Source: Undibacterium paludis | GTDB taxonomy: Bacteria; Pseudomonadota; Gammaproteobacteria; Burkholderiales; Burkholderiaceae_D | Length of the DNA stretch: 64,000 nucleotides | Direction of reading: 5' to 3' | NCBI RefSeq assembly: GCF_022568815.1 | Contig: NZ_JAKZHX010000018.1 | Location: 1-64,000 of the forward strand | Shown: positions 28,973 to 38,173 of the stretch, one piece after another | Position numbering within the stretch: position 1 is the first letter of the stretch | Layout of the letters: each line of letters begins with the position of its first letter | The notes under the pieces: model-generated | Database searches by the model: none | Told to the model about the DNA's origin: nothing | Seen by the model: the letters and a program-made list of their open reading frames with translations, nothing else | Translations under genes and position numbers: made by a program

Positions 28973-29752
28973 ATGACATCAGTACGATCCATATTGCATG
29001 GAAGAAGCAATATCCGCATATTGCCATTGATCATCATTGTGGTAATGCACTGCTTGCTGTTTCTGGTTTTATCGCGTAGCAACGTTCTTCACAAAGATGG
29101 GGACATATCGGGATTGCCGACGGCATTCCTGATAGCTGTCCCGGTACGTGCGGACCAGGCAATACAGAAGACAGAAGAAAAAAAATCCGGGCATGATAGG
29201 CCATTGCCTGCTCCAAAAAAAGAACGCCAGTTGTCACCAACATCGACAGCAGCTCCTGCACCTGCGGAAAAATTGCCAGCGCCCCAGGCAGTGTCAACAT
29301 CAATTTTTGATGCTGCAGCGGATACCGGAACGGCCACGTCAGCCCAATCTGCCGTCAGCCTTGCCCAGCTTCGTTCCCAGGCAACTTTGCTCGCCAGGGA
29401 AGCCGCGCAGGGTGAAGGCAGCCAATCTGCCCATGCCGGTGTTCTCGGCGATTATTACGGCAGCTATAACGGCGCGGATGCCGGTACGTTTTATATTCAT
29501 GTTGATGGCAGCGGCAATATCTTCGGCTCTGCCGACTCAGGCACGGCCCATAGCAGTTTCACGATTACCGGCAAGGTATCAACCGACGGTGTCGTGCAGA
29601 TGACGGGAAAAGGTTTGGCCGGTTCCGCCAGTTTTGATGGCAGAATCAACATGAAGACAGGCGCTGTGGCCGGCCACTGGAACCTGACTGGTTTTGGGCG
29701 AGGGCAGTTTACCGGACAACGTGCCAGGCTTGCCGGTTCCAAAGGCTTTTGA
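28973..29752 (+). CDS. Membrane-anchored TonB-like protein with C-terminal beta domain
   Basis: About 259 residues from the ATG at 28973, chosen for the AGGTG ribosome site; a longer frame from 28886 is less likely. One transmembrane segment (LPLIIIVVMHCLLFLVL at about 17-33) is followed by a Pro/Ala/Lys-rich linker typical of TonB/TolA-type spacers. A beta-rich C-terminal domain follows with GSYNGADAGTFYIHVDGSGN and GRINMKTGAVAGHWNLTG, which resembles lipid-binding or bilin-like small barrels. No function is known. It lies about 150 bp after the giant envelope gene. Confidence 0.6.
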   Translation: MTSVRSILHGRSNIRILPLIIIVVMHCLLFLVLSRSNVLHKDGDISGLPTAFLIAVPVRADQAIQKTEEKKSGHDRPLPAPKKERQLSPTSTAAPAPAEKLPAPQAVSTSIFDAAADTGTATSAQSAVSLAQLRSQATLLAREAAQGEGSQSAHAGVLGDYYGSYNGADAGTFYIHVDGSGNIFGSADSGTAHSSFTITGKVSTDGVVQMTGKGLAGSASFDGRINMKTGAVAGHWNLTGFGRGQFTGQRARLAGSKGF

Positions 29753-29851
29753 GTTAATCACAGACATGAGCATGGCGGCTCGTCCGCCATTGCCCATCGG
29801 GCAATGCTGCCATTGGAAGAACCAAAGTTGACGAAGAAAGGGCAGAACTGT

Positions 29852-30373
29852 ATGCAGGCACCCGCAATTTATTTAAAACCCGGTTTTTTGCGAACAGCAG
29901 AACAACTGTTTCTGCATTTAAAAAACACGATCATCTGGGATGACAGGATGCGTGCCCGTAAAACGGCGAGCTATGGTGTGCCGTATGATTATTCGCAAAT
30001 CAGCTATCCTGCCACGCCCATGCCTGATGTCCTGCAAGAAATTTGTCAGATGCTGGAGGCCGAACTCAGTTTTATGCCCAACAATTGCCTGCTGAATTTT
30101 TATACCGATGGCAGTTCTTCCATGGGCTTTCATTCGGACGCGATTGATGAACTGCCGATAGGAACCGGCGTCGCCATCATCTCACTGGCTTGTTTGCGTC
30201 ATATCGTATATCGTAGCAAGACTGACAGAGCACAAGAATTCAGCTATCCGCTGACGGCGGGAGCCTTGTTGTATATGTCAGGTGAGATACAGCAGGCCTG
30301 GCTGCATGCCATTCCCAAAGAGGAGGGGGCGGGTGAGCGTATCAGCCTGACTTTCAGAAAAATTGATCAATGA
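29852..30373 (+). CDS. alkB: AlkB-type Fe(II)/2-oxoglutarate dioxygenase
   Basis: The start at 29852 (MQAPAIYLKPGF) has an AAAGGGCAG ribosome site. The 173-residue product has SYGVPYDYSQISYPATPMPD for nucleotide and substrate contacts. Iron ligands are His and Asp in SMGFHSDAIDELP and His in WLHAIPKE. GERISLTFRKI supplies the 2-oxoglutarate arginines. It demethylates alkylated bases in DNA or RNA. The short length points to the ALKBH2/3-like bacterial group. No ada gene is near. Confidence 0.88.
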   Translation: MQAPAIYLKPGFLRTAEQLFLHLKNTIIWDDRMRARKTASYGVPYDYSQISYPATPMPDVLQEICQMLEAELSFMPNNCLLNFYTDGSSSMGFHSDAIDELPIGTGVAIISLACLRHIVYRSKTDRAQEFSYPLTAGALLYMSGEIQQAWLHAIPKEEGAGERISLTFRKIDQ

Positions 30374-30403
30374 AAGACTTGCACTAACAGTTTGAAGTCA
30401 TCT

Positions 30404-30700
30404 ATGCACTGGATCATACAAAACGATATTTTTTCCAAAACCGGCTGGAACGCTCTGCTCGCCACCGTTGAGCGTTTCTAGCGCAGTCGTTCCATTCATA
30501 AGGTTGTGCCCTTGGTCGGCGAACTATTGTCAGAACCGGTGCTGAGTCATCAGAATGTGATTTGCACAGGCTCATACTCGATGCGCCATGTAGCCAAAAA
30601 AATGGCTGGATGCCCGGAGTATCAAGTTAAACATGGGTTTCTTGACGACTTCCTTTGTCAGCAGTTTAAAAATTCAACAATCCGGATGCGGTTTGCATAA
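30404..30700 (+). pseudogene. Truncated ATP-grasp (DUF4343-like) gene with in-frame stop
   Basis: From ATG 30404 the frame reads MHWIIQNDIFSKTGWNALLA and then stops at TAG (30479). The same frame continues SIHKVVPLVGELLSEPVLSH and VICTGSYSMRHVAKKMAG. It matches the first 90 or so residues expected for DUF4343-type ATP-grasp proteins. The catalytic remainder is absent, because the toxin gene begins 93 bp later. It is a broken, truncated gene. Confidence 0.7.
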
Positions 30701-30792
30701 GTCCGGCACATTGTGTTTTAGAATGGGCAGGCTTCCCCTTTGTCCAATCTATGCGGTCGCCGCAGCGAGCGCATGTTTTTTCTGGAGCCAGT

Positions 30793-32574
30793 ATGTCCTT
30801 TAATTTTGAAAGAAACAGAAGTTACTTCATCATCCCCAAGCACAGCGACCGGCCGCTTGGTGTGGAAAAGCATGACAGGCATCGGGGCCTGAAGATAGAG
30901 CAGCAGGATGCCTACACGAATAATCCGGGCCAGCAAATCCGTTTTGCCGACAACGGTCACGGCCATCACTATATGGTAATGCGCAATTCAGGTATGTATT
31001 GGGATATCAAGGACAAATCTACCGATGCCGGGGCGCAGTTAATCCAATGGGACTGGAGTGATGCGCAAGGGCATGGCGCTAACCAGCGTTTCAGGCTGAT
31101 GTCGAATGGTGACGGGTATCACTACATCAAATCTGTCCATAGCGGATTAATGCTGGAGGTGAAAGATGGTGGTAAGGCTTGGGAAAATGTGCAGCAAAAC
31201 AAGCTGAAAGATAAAGTTGAAGAGCGTGGACACCAGTTGTTTCGAGTGATTCCTGCCAGCGACGAATACCTGGCCAGCGACCAGAAATCATTTAAAGAAT
31301 ATAGTGACTTGTTGCGCACAGCGACATTGGCGCTGATCGGCAAGATACCCGAGGCAGGCGGCGCCATACAGGCAGTGCTGGGTTTTTTGTGGCCAGACAA
31401 GCATGATCAGGATTTCTGGAACCAGATTACGGCTTATGTCGAGCAACGCATGAAGGACTTGCTGGAAGAAGCCAAGCTCACAGCCATGAAAGAAATACTG
31501 GAGGGCACGCGCGATAACCTCAATGAATACCTGAAGTCCGGCGCAGCCAATAAACGCAGCAAGCTCGTTGCCACCATTACTTCTGCCCAGCAAAATGAAA
31601 AGCCTTATTTAAAGGCTCAGGCAGGCGTTGCTGTGTTGCCTTTGCTGGTGGCATGGGGAACGCTGATGTTGACTGCGCGTCTGGAAATGGTCAGGTATTA
31701 CGACGACAAGCTTGCTGGCAAGTCGGACGACAATCCCAACGAAACCCAAAGCGAACTTCAGTTCTTGAAAGAGGCAATCGAACGTTATGGCAATGCGGCA
31801 AAGGAATGCCGCGAAAAAGCGATGAAGTGGCGTTTGGGTTTTTTGCACAATGACGTCAAGATAACCAACAGCAGGGAATGGGGACGTATTGAGGATTACT
31901 GGGTTGAAGACCGTTTTGATGGCTGGCGCAAGGAGGCGCGCTTCGCCCCAGCGACCCGTGTCAGTGACCCGGAAGCCAAGGACAGAATCAAGAATGCGCG
32001 TGATATGCGCGAAGCCCAGATACGCGCCAAATTCGATGCGGAACTTGATGTGGTGATGGCAGCCGAACGTTTGTGGCCTTATTTTGACCCGGAGAAAGCA
32101 GGCAAGGCTGCTAAAAAGAAAATCCAGGTTGTTGTTGGTTCGTTTGGTGACCGACCACGTGATAAAAAATTTGATTGTGGTAGCGGAGGCTTGATAGAAA
32201 TCAAGCTTTGCACTTTTTCTACCGGTCGCCCACATGCTTCTCTCTGTGGTTTGCAACTCAGGTACGCAAATGGTACCCAGTCGTCCTATGGTAACAGCGG
32301 CGACAGGCAGGAAACATTGACGCTGACTGCTGGGGAATTCATCACGAATGTGCGGGGTCTGCAACGCAATAGCGTCGAAGGACTGATGATTGAAACCAGT
32401 CACGGTCGCTCGGTTCATGCGGGCCAGTTAGGCGAGCACTTCGATAGAAATTATTATTTTGATGCTGGCCTGGATGATATGGTCGGTGCCAGACTTGTGG
32501 GAATTTCTGGCAGTTATTCAGATAATTCCTTTCATACACTGAGTTTTCATTGGGAATATGAGCGTACCGAGTAA
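30793..32574 (+). CDS. Cry-like delta-endotoxin with RICIN and jacalin-like lectin domains
   Basis: The ATG at 30793 follows a GGAG site. The 593-residue protein has three parts. Residues 1-155 form a RICIN-type beta-trefoil (YHYIKSVHSGLMLEVKD, HQLFRVIP). Residues about 165-425 match the helical N-terminal domain of three-domain Cry toxins: ALIGKIPEAGGAIQAVLGFL, LPLLVAWGTLMLTARLEMVR, a cysteine-bearing helix, and LDVVMAAERLWPYFDP, which matches the Cry LDIVALFPNYD end. Residues about 440-593 are jacalin-like (GSGGLIEIKL, LTLTAGEFITNVRGL). It has no signal peptide. Cry-type domains insert into gut membranes. Insecticidal action here is inferred. Confidence 0.85.
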   Translation: MSFNFERNRSYFIIPKHSDRPLGVEKHDRHRGLKIEQQDAYTNNPGQQIRFADNGHGHHYMVMRNSGMYWDIKDKSTDAGAQLIQWDWSDAQGHGANQRFRLMSNGDGYHYIKSVHSGLMLEVKDGGKAWENVQQNKLKDKVEERGHQLFRVIPASDEYLASDQKSFKEYSDLLRTATLALIGKIPEAGGAIQAVLGFLWPDKHDQDFWNQITAYVEQRMKDLLEEAKLTAMKEILEGTRDNLNEYLKSGAANKRSKLVATITSAQQNEKPYLKAQAGVAVLPLLVAWGTLMLTARLEMVRYYDDKLAGKSDDNPNETQSELQFLKEAIERYGNAAKECREKAMKWRLGFLHNDVKITNSREWGRIEDYWVEDRFDGWRKEARFAPATRVSDPEAKDRIKNARDMREAQIRAKFDAELDVVMAAERLWPYFDPEKAGKAAKKKIQVVVGSFGDRPRDKKFDCGSGGLIEIKLCTFSTGRPHASLCGLQLRYANGTQSSYGNSGDRQETLTLTAGEFITNVRGLQRNSVEGLMIETSHGRSVHAGQLGEHFDRNYYFDAGLDDMVGARLVGISGSYSDNSFHTLSFHWEYERTE

Positions 32575-32649
32575 AGCGCCTGGGTTGGCAGGCATGGCAA
32601 ATTTCACTCTGGAAGAGTAGGTGGTTTCAGTAGCAAAATTGTCGTGATA

Positions 32650-32675
32650 CTGCGCCCTTATCTGATAGGGCGCAG
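32650..32675. terminator. Stem-loop after the toxin gene
   Basis: CTGCGCCCTTATC pairs with GATAGGGCGCAG with one bulge, 75 bp after the toxin stop. There is no T-run after it, so intrinsic termination is uncertain; it may only protect the 3' end. Confidence 0.35.
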
Positions 32676-32712
32676 ACAAGCTTGTTCCAGGACGGCTCAC
32701 GCGTTTGGGAAT

Positions 32713-32730
32713 CCGCCCTTGCAAGGGCGG
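32713..32730. repeat. Perfect 18 bp palindrome (CCGCCCTTGCAAGGGCGG)
   Basis: The sequence is its own reverse complement over 18 bases. It lies just before the degenerate MITE-like copy. It could be an operator or part of the repeat; nothing near it indicates which. Confidence 0.6.
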
Positions 32731-32754
32731 TTCGTTGCGTCTGAGTCCCCGACT

Positions 32755-32819
32755 ACGGCAGCGACGAAGGCAGTGCTGTAGGAGCTGCAACATCGTTGGG
32801 GCGGTTTTGCGTAAATCTT
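32755..32819. repeat. Degenerate partial copy of the MITE-like element
   Basis: GCGACGAAGGCAGT, then GGAGCTGCAACATCGTTGG, then GGGCGGTTTTGCGTAA resemble the inner and terminal parts of the element at 58664-58764 in reverse. One end is missing. The rest of the 486 bp gap between the toxin and the flavin oxidase has AT-rich sequence with presumable promoter function. Confidence 0.55.
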
Positions 32820-33060
32820 AAACAATATACTATTTAATATGCTATTGTTTTAATATAATAGTAACACTTTCCATTGAACACCGAGGATTTGTTGTGGATG
32901 TCCCCAAAAAAAGACGACCACGCGCTGGGGTGTTGCTGCGCAAAAAAACTGGCTTGACGGTATTTACAGATTCCCTCGTTAGATGAATGACGTTATTTGT
33001 GGCTTTCGCGGTTCCGTTCCTGAATTCAACGCTTGTTTTGCCCAACCCAAGGAGATGTAA

Positions 33061-34566
33061 ATGGATGCACTATCGACCCTGTCGCGTCGGCGTTTTCTGC
33101 AAACATCCACTGCGCTGGCTACTGCCAGTGTGCTGGGTATTCCGGGCGAGGTGGTTGCCGCGCCGGCACTGCATAGCAGGCATAATCTGGCGGCACTGGC
33201 GCGCAGTATGGCTGGTCGCCTGATTTTACCTGGCGAGATGGGTTATTCGATGGCGGCTGCACCAAACAATCAGCGCTATGCAGACATCTTGCCTATTGCT
33301 GTCGCCATGTGCGCGAACGATAAAGATGTGCAGTTGTGTCTGCGCTGGGCAATAGACAATCGCAAGCCGTTTGCGGTGCGCTCCGGCGGACACAACTATG
33401 CAGGCTTTTCTACGACCAGGGGTTTGCTGATTGACGTCAAGGCCATGAATGGCATCACCCTCAATGAAAAAGAAAATACCTGTACCATTTCAGCCGGTGT
33501 CAGCAACCAGGATATGGCCAATTTCTTCAGCGGCAGCAGTCTTGCCGTACCTTCGGGCCGTTGCCCGACAGTAGGAGCGTCTGGCCTGGTACTCGGGGGC
33601 GGCTGGGGATTTTCTGCAACCCACGCAGGCCTGACTTGCGACAGCCTGAAATCGTCGGAAATCGTTTTGCCCAACGAGCGGCTGGTGATTGCCGATGACA
33701 AAGGCCCTTATCAGGATTTATTCTGGGGATTGCGCGGTGGTGGTGGCGGTAATTTCGGCATTAATACCTCGTTCACGTTCAACCTGGTGGATGTCTCGCA
33801 CAATGTCACCATCTTCAATATCCTCTGGCCTGCCCAGCAACAGATTGAATTGTTCGCCGCCTTGCAGGATCTGCAGCAAAACAATGCCACCACCATTTCC
33901 ACACGCAGCAAGATTGTGCCGCGCCGCGCCGGTACAAACTATACGATGGCGGACTTGCAGGTAACTACCCTGGGTCAGTTCTTCGGCGGCAAAGAAGCAG
34001 CGATGAAGGCTTTGGAGCCGGTACTGAAAATGGTGACTCCTGTTAAAGCCGATATTCGTGAAATGAGTTACTGGCAGGCGCGTGACTACCTGATCACGGA
34101 TGATCCCAATGGTATGTATGACCTGCGCTCTTCTTACGTGGCAGAAAAAATGTCGCCGGAAGGCATGGAAATGATGGTGCGCTGGATGCTGAAATGGCCC
34201 GGCGGCTCACTCGTTCCGGAGAACATGGGCATCTTGTTTGCAATTGGAGGCAAAGTGCGTGATGTGCCAGTGAGTGCTACCGCCTATCCGCACCGGAATG
34301 CCAATTACATTTTTGAGATGGAAGCCGCGTGGGCGCCGATAGATAAGATGGATGTGGTACAGCGGCAGCAGCAATGGCTGCGCGAATATTTTGCTGCCAT
34401 GACCCCGTTTGTGCTGCCGCAAGCCTATGTCAATTTCCCCAACCGCGAACAGCCGAACTGGGCGCGGGCTTACTATGGCCCGAATCTCGAGCGTTTAAAG
34501 ATCGTCAAGCACAAGTACGATCCGCATAACCATTTCAAGTTCGAACAAAGCATCCCGCAGGCATGA
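33061..34566 (+). CDS. Tat-exported BBE-type FAD-linked oxidase
   Basis: A 501-residue protein with a twin-arginine signal (SRRRFLQ) and a hydrophobic stretch ending near VVAAP. The VAO/PCMH FAD domain covers about 80-250: RSGGHNYAG holds His111 and GRCPTVGASGLVLGGGWG holds Cys168, the pair that bonds FAD twice in berberine-bridge-type enzymes. The C-terminal BBE motif is AYVNFPNREQPNWARAYYGP near 460. Substrates of relatives are sugars, alcohols or phenols; here unknown. An AAGGAG site precedes the ATG. It is a single gene. Confidence 0.88.
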   Translation: MDALSTLSRRRFLQTSTALATASVLGIPGEVVAAPALHSRHNLAALARSMAGRLILPGEMGYSMAAAPNNQRYADILPIAVAMCANDKDVQLCLRWAIDNRKPFAVRSGGHNYAGFSTTRGLLIDVKAMNGITLNEKENTCTISAGVSNQDMANFFSGSSLAVPSGRCPTVGASGLVLGGGWGFSATHAGLTCDSLKSSEIVLPNERLVIADDKGPYQDLFWGLRGGGGGNFGINTSFTFNLVDVSHNVTIFNILWPAQQQIELFAALQDLQQNNATTISTRSKIVPRRAGTNYTMADLQVTTLGQFFGGKEAAMKALEPVLKMVTPVKADIREMSYWQARDYLITDDPNGMYDLRSSYVAEKMSPEGMEMMVRWMLKWPGGSLVPENMGILFAIGGKVRDVPVSATAYPHRNANYIFEMEAAWAPIDKMDVVQRQQQWLREYFAAMTPFVLPQAYVNFPNREQPNWARAYYGPNLERLKIVKHKYDPHNHFKFEQSIPQA

Positions 34567-34648
34567 ACTGGCCTGGTTGAAAAAACGGCGCGCGCTGTCA
34601 TGCCCTGGCGGGCAGCGAGCTTGTTTTATGAAAATGAAAGCGGATGCT

Positions 34649-34867
34649 TCAATCGCGTAGCCGCCGTTTCTCTGGTTGCCCCAGAACGCGTACAGTAATT
34701 TGGTTGGGCACGCCTTTGGCTTTCAGGAACTCAAGGGCGCACAGGGTGCCAAGACTGCTTTGCAGATGTAATGCAGTGTCGATATGTTCTGCTGTGCTTT
34801 GGTCTGTGCGGGACTGAAACGTCGGGGTGTTGCCCGGCTTGCTGATGGTTGCCTGCAAACTGCTCAT
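34649..34867 (-). CDS. Small hypothetical protein, 72 aa
   Basis: The ATG at 34867 has AGGAG seven bases upstream, which supports a real gene. The product (MSSLQATISK ... LEFLKAKGVPNQITVRVLGQ) is soluble, without known motif. Its C-terminal segment ends in a basic PEKRRLRD. The inverted repeat at 34949-34987 lies upstream of it. Confidence 0.55.
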   Translation of the reverse strand: MSSLQATISKPGNTPTFQSRTDQSTAEHIDTALHLQSSLGTLCALEFLKAKGVPNQITVRVLGQPEKRRLRD

Positions 34868-35239
34868 GCCTGACTCCTGTTGTAACAACAATGACTACTG
34901 TCGGGGAAGCAAAAATCCTGGGCGCATCATGTCTTGATGCATTGATCTATTCAAGCTTGGCTGATGTGGAATCAGTCAAGCTTGAATGCCGCCATATTCT
35001 AGACCTGTTACCGGCATCCGGCTTGGTCTTTGTCAGGTAAATTTGTTATAAATCAGGTGTTTGCATGAATTGTTATAAGTCATGCATGCATGGATGATAT
35101 TTTTGTGGTCATTATGTTACTGACTGCTTGCTATAAAACGTCAGCCTGTTCTTGCATGTCGGGCTGTGGCAAAACCAATCCAAAAAAATGTCTGCGTGCG
35201 CAGCAGCGGCTGATTTAAGACTATCAGCCTGTATGCGCA
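34868..35239. other. Intergenic region with inverted repeat
   Basis: These 372 bp lie between the start of the small gene at 34867 and the 3' end of kynA. Apart from the 16-base-arm inverted repeat at 34949-34987 I see no supported gene. The stretch is AT-rich near 35041-35110. Confidence 0.4.
34949..34987. repeat. Inverted repeat with 16-base arms
   Basis: ATTCAAGCTTGGCTGA and TCAGTCAAGCTTGAAT pair with one mismatch around a 7-base loop. It lies about 80 bp upstream of the small minus-strand gene. It could be an operator for a dimeric regulator or an RNA hairpin. Confidence 0.6.
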
Positions 35240-36091
35240 TTACAGGGCAGTCCGCAATGCAAACAATTCCGGGAACAGGACCACGTCAAGCATCTTGCGC
35301 AAATAGGCTACGCCAGCAGTGCCGCCGGTACCGGTTTTAAAGCCGATGATACGTTCCACCGTCGTTACATGGCGGAAGCGCCAGATGCGGAAGGCGGTTT
35401 CCATATCTACCAGTTTTTCTGCCAGCTCATACAGCGACCAATGCTGTTCCGGCGTCTGGTAGACCTTGAGCCAGGCGGCCTTGACGGATTCATTGGCGGT
35501 GACACCCTGTGTCCAGTCCTGTTGCAGGCGTTCTGCATCGATGGCAAAACCCTGGCGCGCCATCAGCATGATGGCTTCGTCATAGATGGACGGTGTGGCA
35601 AGGGCAGCCTGTAGCGTTGCGTGCACTTCCGGCTTGCTTTCATGTACAGTGATCAGGGCGGCGTTCTTGTTGCCGAGCAGGTATTCCAGTTCACGGTATT
35701 GGTGCGACTGGAAGCCGGATGAGGCGCCCAGATAAGGTCGTATGGCGGTGTATTCACTCGGCGTCATGGTGGCAAGCACGTCCCAGGCATGCACCAGTTG
35801 ATCCATGATGCGAGCAACACGCGACAGCATCTTGAATGCCGGTGGCAAATCATTGTTGCGGATATGGGTGCGCACGGCATGCAGTTCATGCAGCATCAGC
35901 TTGATCCACAATTCGCTGGTCTGGTGCTGGACGATGAACAGCATTTCATTATGATTGGGCGAACGCGGATGCTGCGCCGTCAGAATCTGGTCCAGGCCCA
36001 GGTAGTCGCCATAGCTCATGGACTCACTAAAATCCATCTGCGCCCCATGCCAGGACATGGGGCATTTGCCAGCTTGTTCTTGATTGCTCAT
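35240..36091 (-). CDS. kynA: Tryptophan 2,3-dioxygenase
   Basis: A 283-residue protein of bacterial TDO length. The family segments are clear: [40 protein letters not shown] (haem and substrate residues), [20 protein letters not shown], and [20 protein letters not shown] at the end. It opens the indole ring of tryptophan to N-formylkynurenine using haem. It is the third gene of kynB-kynU-kynA, but 185 bp containing a hairpin repeat separate it from kynU. Confidence 0.95.
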   Translation of the reverse strand: MSNQEQAGKCPMSWHGAQMDFSESMSYGDYLGLDQILTAQHPRSPNHNEMLFIVQHQTSELWIKLMLHELHAVRTHIRNNDLPPAFKMLSRVARIMDQLVHAWDVLATMTPSEYTAIRPYLGASSGFQSHQYRELEYLLGNKNAALITVHESKPEVHATLQAALATPSIYDEAIMLMARQGFAIDAERLQQDWTQGVTANESVKAAWLKVYQTPEQHWSLYELAEKLVDMETAFRIWRFRHVTTVERIIGFKTGTGGTAGVAYLRKMLDVVLFPELFALRTAL

Positions 36092-36130
36092 AGTATTCCT
36101 TTGTAAAGCTTAATGTAGCTTAATATCTCT

Positions 36131-36240
36131 CAACACAGGGACACGGAGTCACAGAGGGGGGGGCAGAGAAAATCCTGGAAGATTCAGGATATTGCTTTTC
36201 CTCTCTTTTGTTTTTCCTCTGTGTCACTGTGTCACTGTGG
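36131..36240. repeat. Hairpin repeat inside the kyn operon
   Basis: ACACAGGGACACGGAGTCACAGAGG at the left and CCTCTGTGTCACTGTGTC at the right form arms, and inside them AGAGAAAATCCTG pairs with CAGGATATTGCTTTTCCTCT around GAAGATT. The whole 110 bp can fold into one long imperfect stem. It is a MITE-like or REP-like sequence and may reduce kynA relative to kynU. Confidence 0.7.
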
Positions 36241-36276
36241 TTAATGGGGGCGAGATTTTTAAGATTGTGTCTATTG

Positions 36277-37536
36277 TTAAGTCACTGCATGACGCTCGGC
36301 GTTGGCATCGTAGTCTTTGCTGTCAAGGATGTCGCGCAAACCTTCCGCAGCGTCCCAGACATCGATAAAGCGTGTGTACAGAGGGGTAAAACCAAAACGC
36401 ATGATGGCCGGTTCGCGGTAGTCGCCGATGATGCCGCGCTGTATCAGCGCCTGTATCACGGCATAAGCATGCGGATGCCTGAAGCTGGCCTGGCTGCCAC
36501 GTTGCTGGTGATTGCGCGGCGTCACCAGCTCCAGCGGGTGACTGGCGCAACGGCTTTCCACCAGGTTGATGAACAGGTCCGTCAGTGCCAGTGATTTTTT
36601 GCGTATCGCCTGCATGTCGGTTTTGCCAAACGTGTCGAGACCGCAGGCCACCATCGCCAGCGAAGTGATGGGCTGGGTGCCGCACAGGGCGCGCCGTATG
36701 CCTGGCGTAGGTGTGAAGCCAGGGCTCATGGCAAACGGGTTGGCATGGCCCCACCAGCCGGACAGGGGGTGATGAAATACCGCCTGGTGATGCGCTGGCA
36801 CCCAGATAAAGGCCGGGGCGCCAGGGCCACCGTTGAGGTATTTATAGGTGCAGCCAACAGCAAAGTCTGCCTTGGCGGCATTGAGTGCAACCGGTACTGC
36901 ACCGGCAGAGTGGGCCAGGTCCCACAGTATCAAGGCACCGTGCTGGTGGGCGAGGGCGGTGACGGCTGCCATGTCATGCAGGTAGCCGGTACGGTAGTTG
37001 ACATGGGTCAGCATCACCAGCGCAGTGCTGTCATTGATGACTGTCGGCAGTTCTTCCGGTGTGTCGATCAGCACGATCTGGTAACCACGGTCCAGCCAGC
37101 GCGTGATGCCTTCAGCCATATAGATGTCTGTCGGGAAGTTGCTGCGTTCGGTGATGATGGTCTTGCGCTTGCTGTCACCAGACTGCAATTGCAGTGCGGC
37201 GGCAATCGCCTTGAACAGGTTGATGGAGGTGGTGTCGGTGACCACGACTTCATTCGCTTCTGCACCGATCAGCGGTGCGAGCTGGTTACCCAGCGTGGAT
37301 GGCATGTCAAACCAGCCAGCGGTGTTCCAGCTCTTGATCAGGTCTGTGCCCCATTCTCTGGTGATGACTTCCTGCGCTCTTTGCAGTGCTGCTTTGGGAC
37401 GCGCACCGAGGGAATTGCCGTCGAGGTAGATGACACCGGCCGGCAGGTCAAATTCTTCACGCAAAACGGCCAGTGGGTCTTGCTGGTCGAGTTTTTCACA
37501 ATCGGCACGGGTAATAATGGTGCTGGTGTTGCTCAT
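36277..37536 (-). CDS. kynU: Kynureninase
   Basis: A 419-residue PLP enzyme. [20 protein letters not shown] near the start, [17 protein letters not shown] for cofactor phosphate, [20 protein letters not shown], and the lysine in [15 protein letters not shown] near 230 match kynureninase. It cleaves kynurenine to anthranilate and alanine. The gene starts one base after the kynB stop, so the two are translationally close. Confidence 0.95.
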   Translation of the reverse strand: MSNTSTIITRADCEKLDQQDPLAVLREEFDLPAGVIYLDGNSLGARPKAALQRAQEVITREWGTDLIKSWNTAGWFDMPSTLGNQLAPLIGAEANEVVVTDTTSINLFKAIAAALQLQSGDSKRKTIITERSNFPTDIYMAEGITRWLDRGYQIVLIDTPEELPTVINDSTALVMLTHVNYRTGYLHDMAAVTALAHQHGALILWDLAHSAGAVPVALNAAKADFAVGCTYKYLNGGPGAPAFIWVPAHHQAVFHHPLSGWWGHANPFAMSPGFTPTPGIRRALCGTQPITSLAMVACGLDTFGKTDMQAIRKKSLALTDLFINLVESRCASHPLELVTPRNHQQRGSQASFRHPHAYAVIQALIQRGIIGDYREPAIMRFGFTPLYTRFIDVWDAAEGLRDILDSKDYDANAERHAVT

Positions 37537-37537
37537 G

Positions 37538-38173
37538 TTACAGGCTCCTTAAAATGGCGCGTACCGGGCTGGCATCAAGCCCGGCAAGTTTGAGTGGCAG
37601 GCAGATCAGTTCGTAGTCACCCGTGGCGATTTCATCGAGGACGATGCCTTCGAGTATCGCCATCTGGTGTGCTTTCATGCACAGATGGGCGTCCAGGGTC
37701 TTGGATTCTTGCGGGTCCAGCGAGGGGCTGTCTATACCGATCAGGCGTACACCATGCTGTGCCAGCAGCTCTATGGTGGCAGTGGCGACGCTGGGGAAAT
37801 CGCTGTCCCATTGCATTTGCGGCGCATTGCGGTAGGTGCGAAACAAAACCCGCTGCGGCAATTGCGACAGATAGGGCTGCACATGCTCAGGCAAGACCTG
37901 CGCTACACCTATGCAGTGAATGACACGGCAAGGACCGATGTAAGTGTCTATAGCCACTTCGTCTATGGATTTGCCCTCGGCATCATAATGCGAGGGCGCA
38001 TCGCAATGTGCACCGGTATGGGTGGACATGGTGATCTTGCTGACCTTGACCGGGCAGCCATCGGCAATCTGCCAGGTGGTTTCGGCACTGTAGGCGCTGT
38101 CACCTGGCCACACCGGTATGCCGGGTGCGATAGGTGGTGTGATATCCCAGATTCGGGGACTGGCTTGAGACAT
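37538..38173 (-). CDS. kynB: Kynurenine formamidase (arylformamidase)
   Basis: The start at 38173 ([11 protein letters not shown]) has a GGGAGCC ribosome site; an in-frame upstream ATG lacks one. The product of about 211 residues is a cyclase-family metal hydrolase. [20 protein letters not shown] holds the metal-binding histidines and aspartate, and [14 protein letters not shown] is the second signature. It hydrolyses N-formylkynurenine to kynurenine. First gene of the operon. Confidence 0.93.
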   Translation of the reverse strand: MSQASPRIWDITPPIAPGIPVWPGDSAYSAETTWQIADGCPVKVSKITMSTHTGAHCDAPSHYDAEGKSIDEVAIDTYIGPCRVIHCIGVAQVLPEHVQPYLSQLPQRVLFRTYRNAPQMQWDSDFPSVATATIELLAQHGVRLIGIDSPSLDPQESKTLDAHLCMKAHQMAILEGIVLDEIATGDYELICLPLKLAGLDASPVRAILRSL

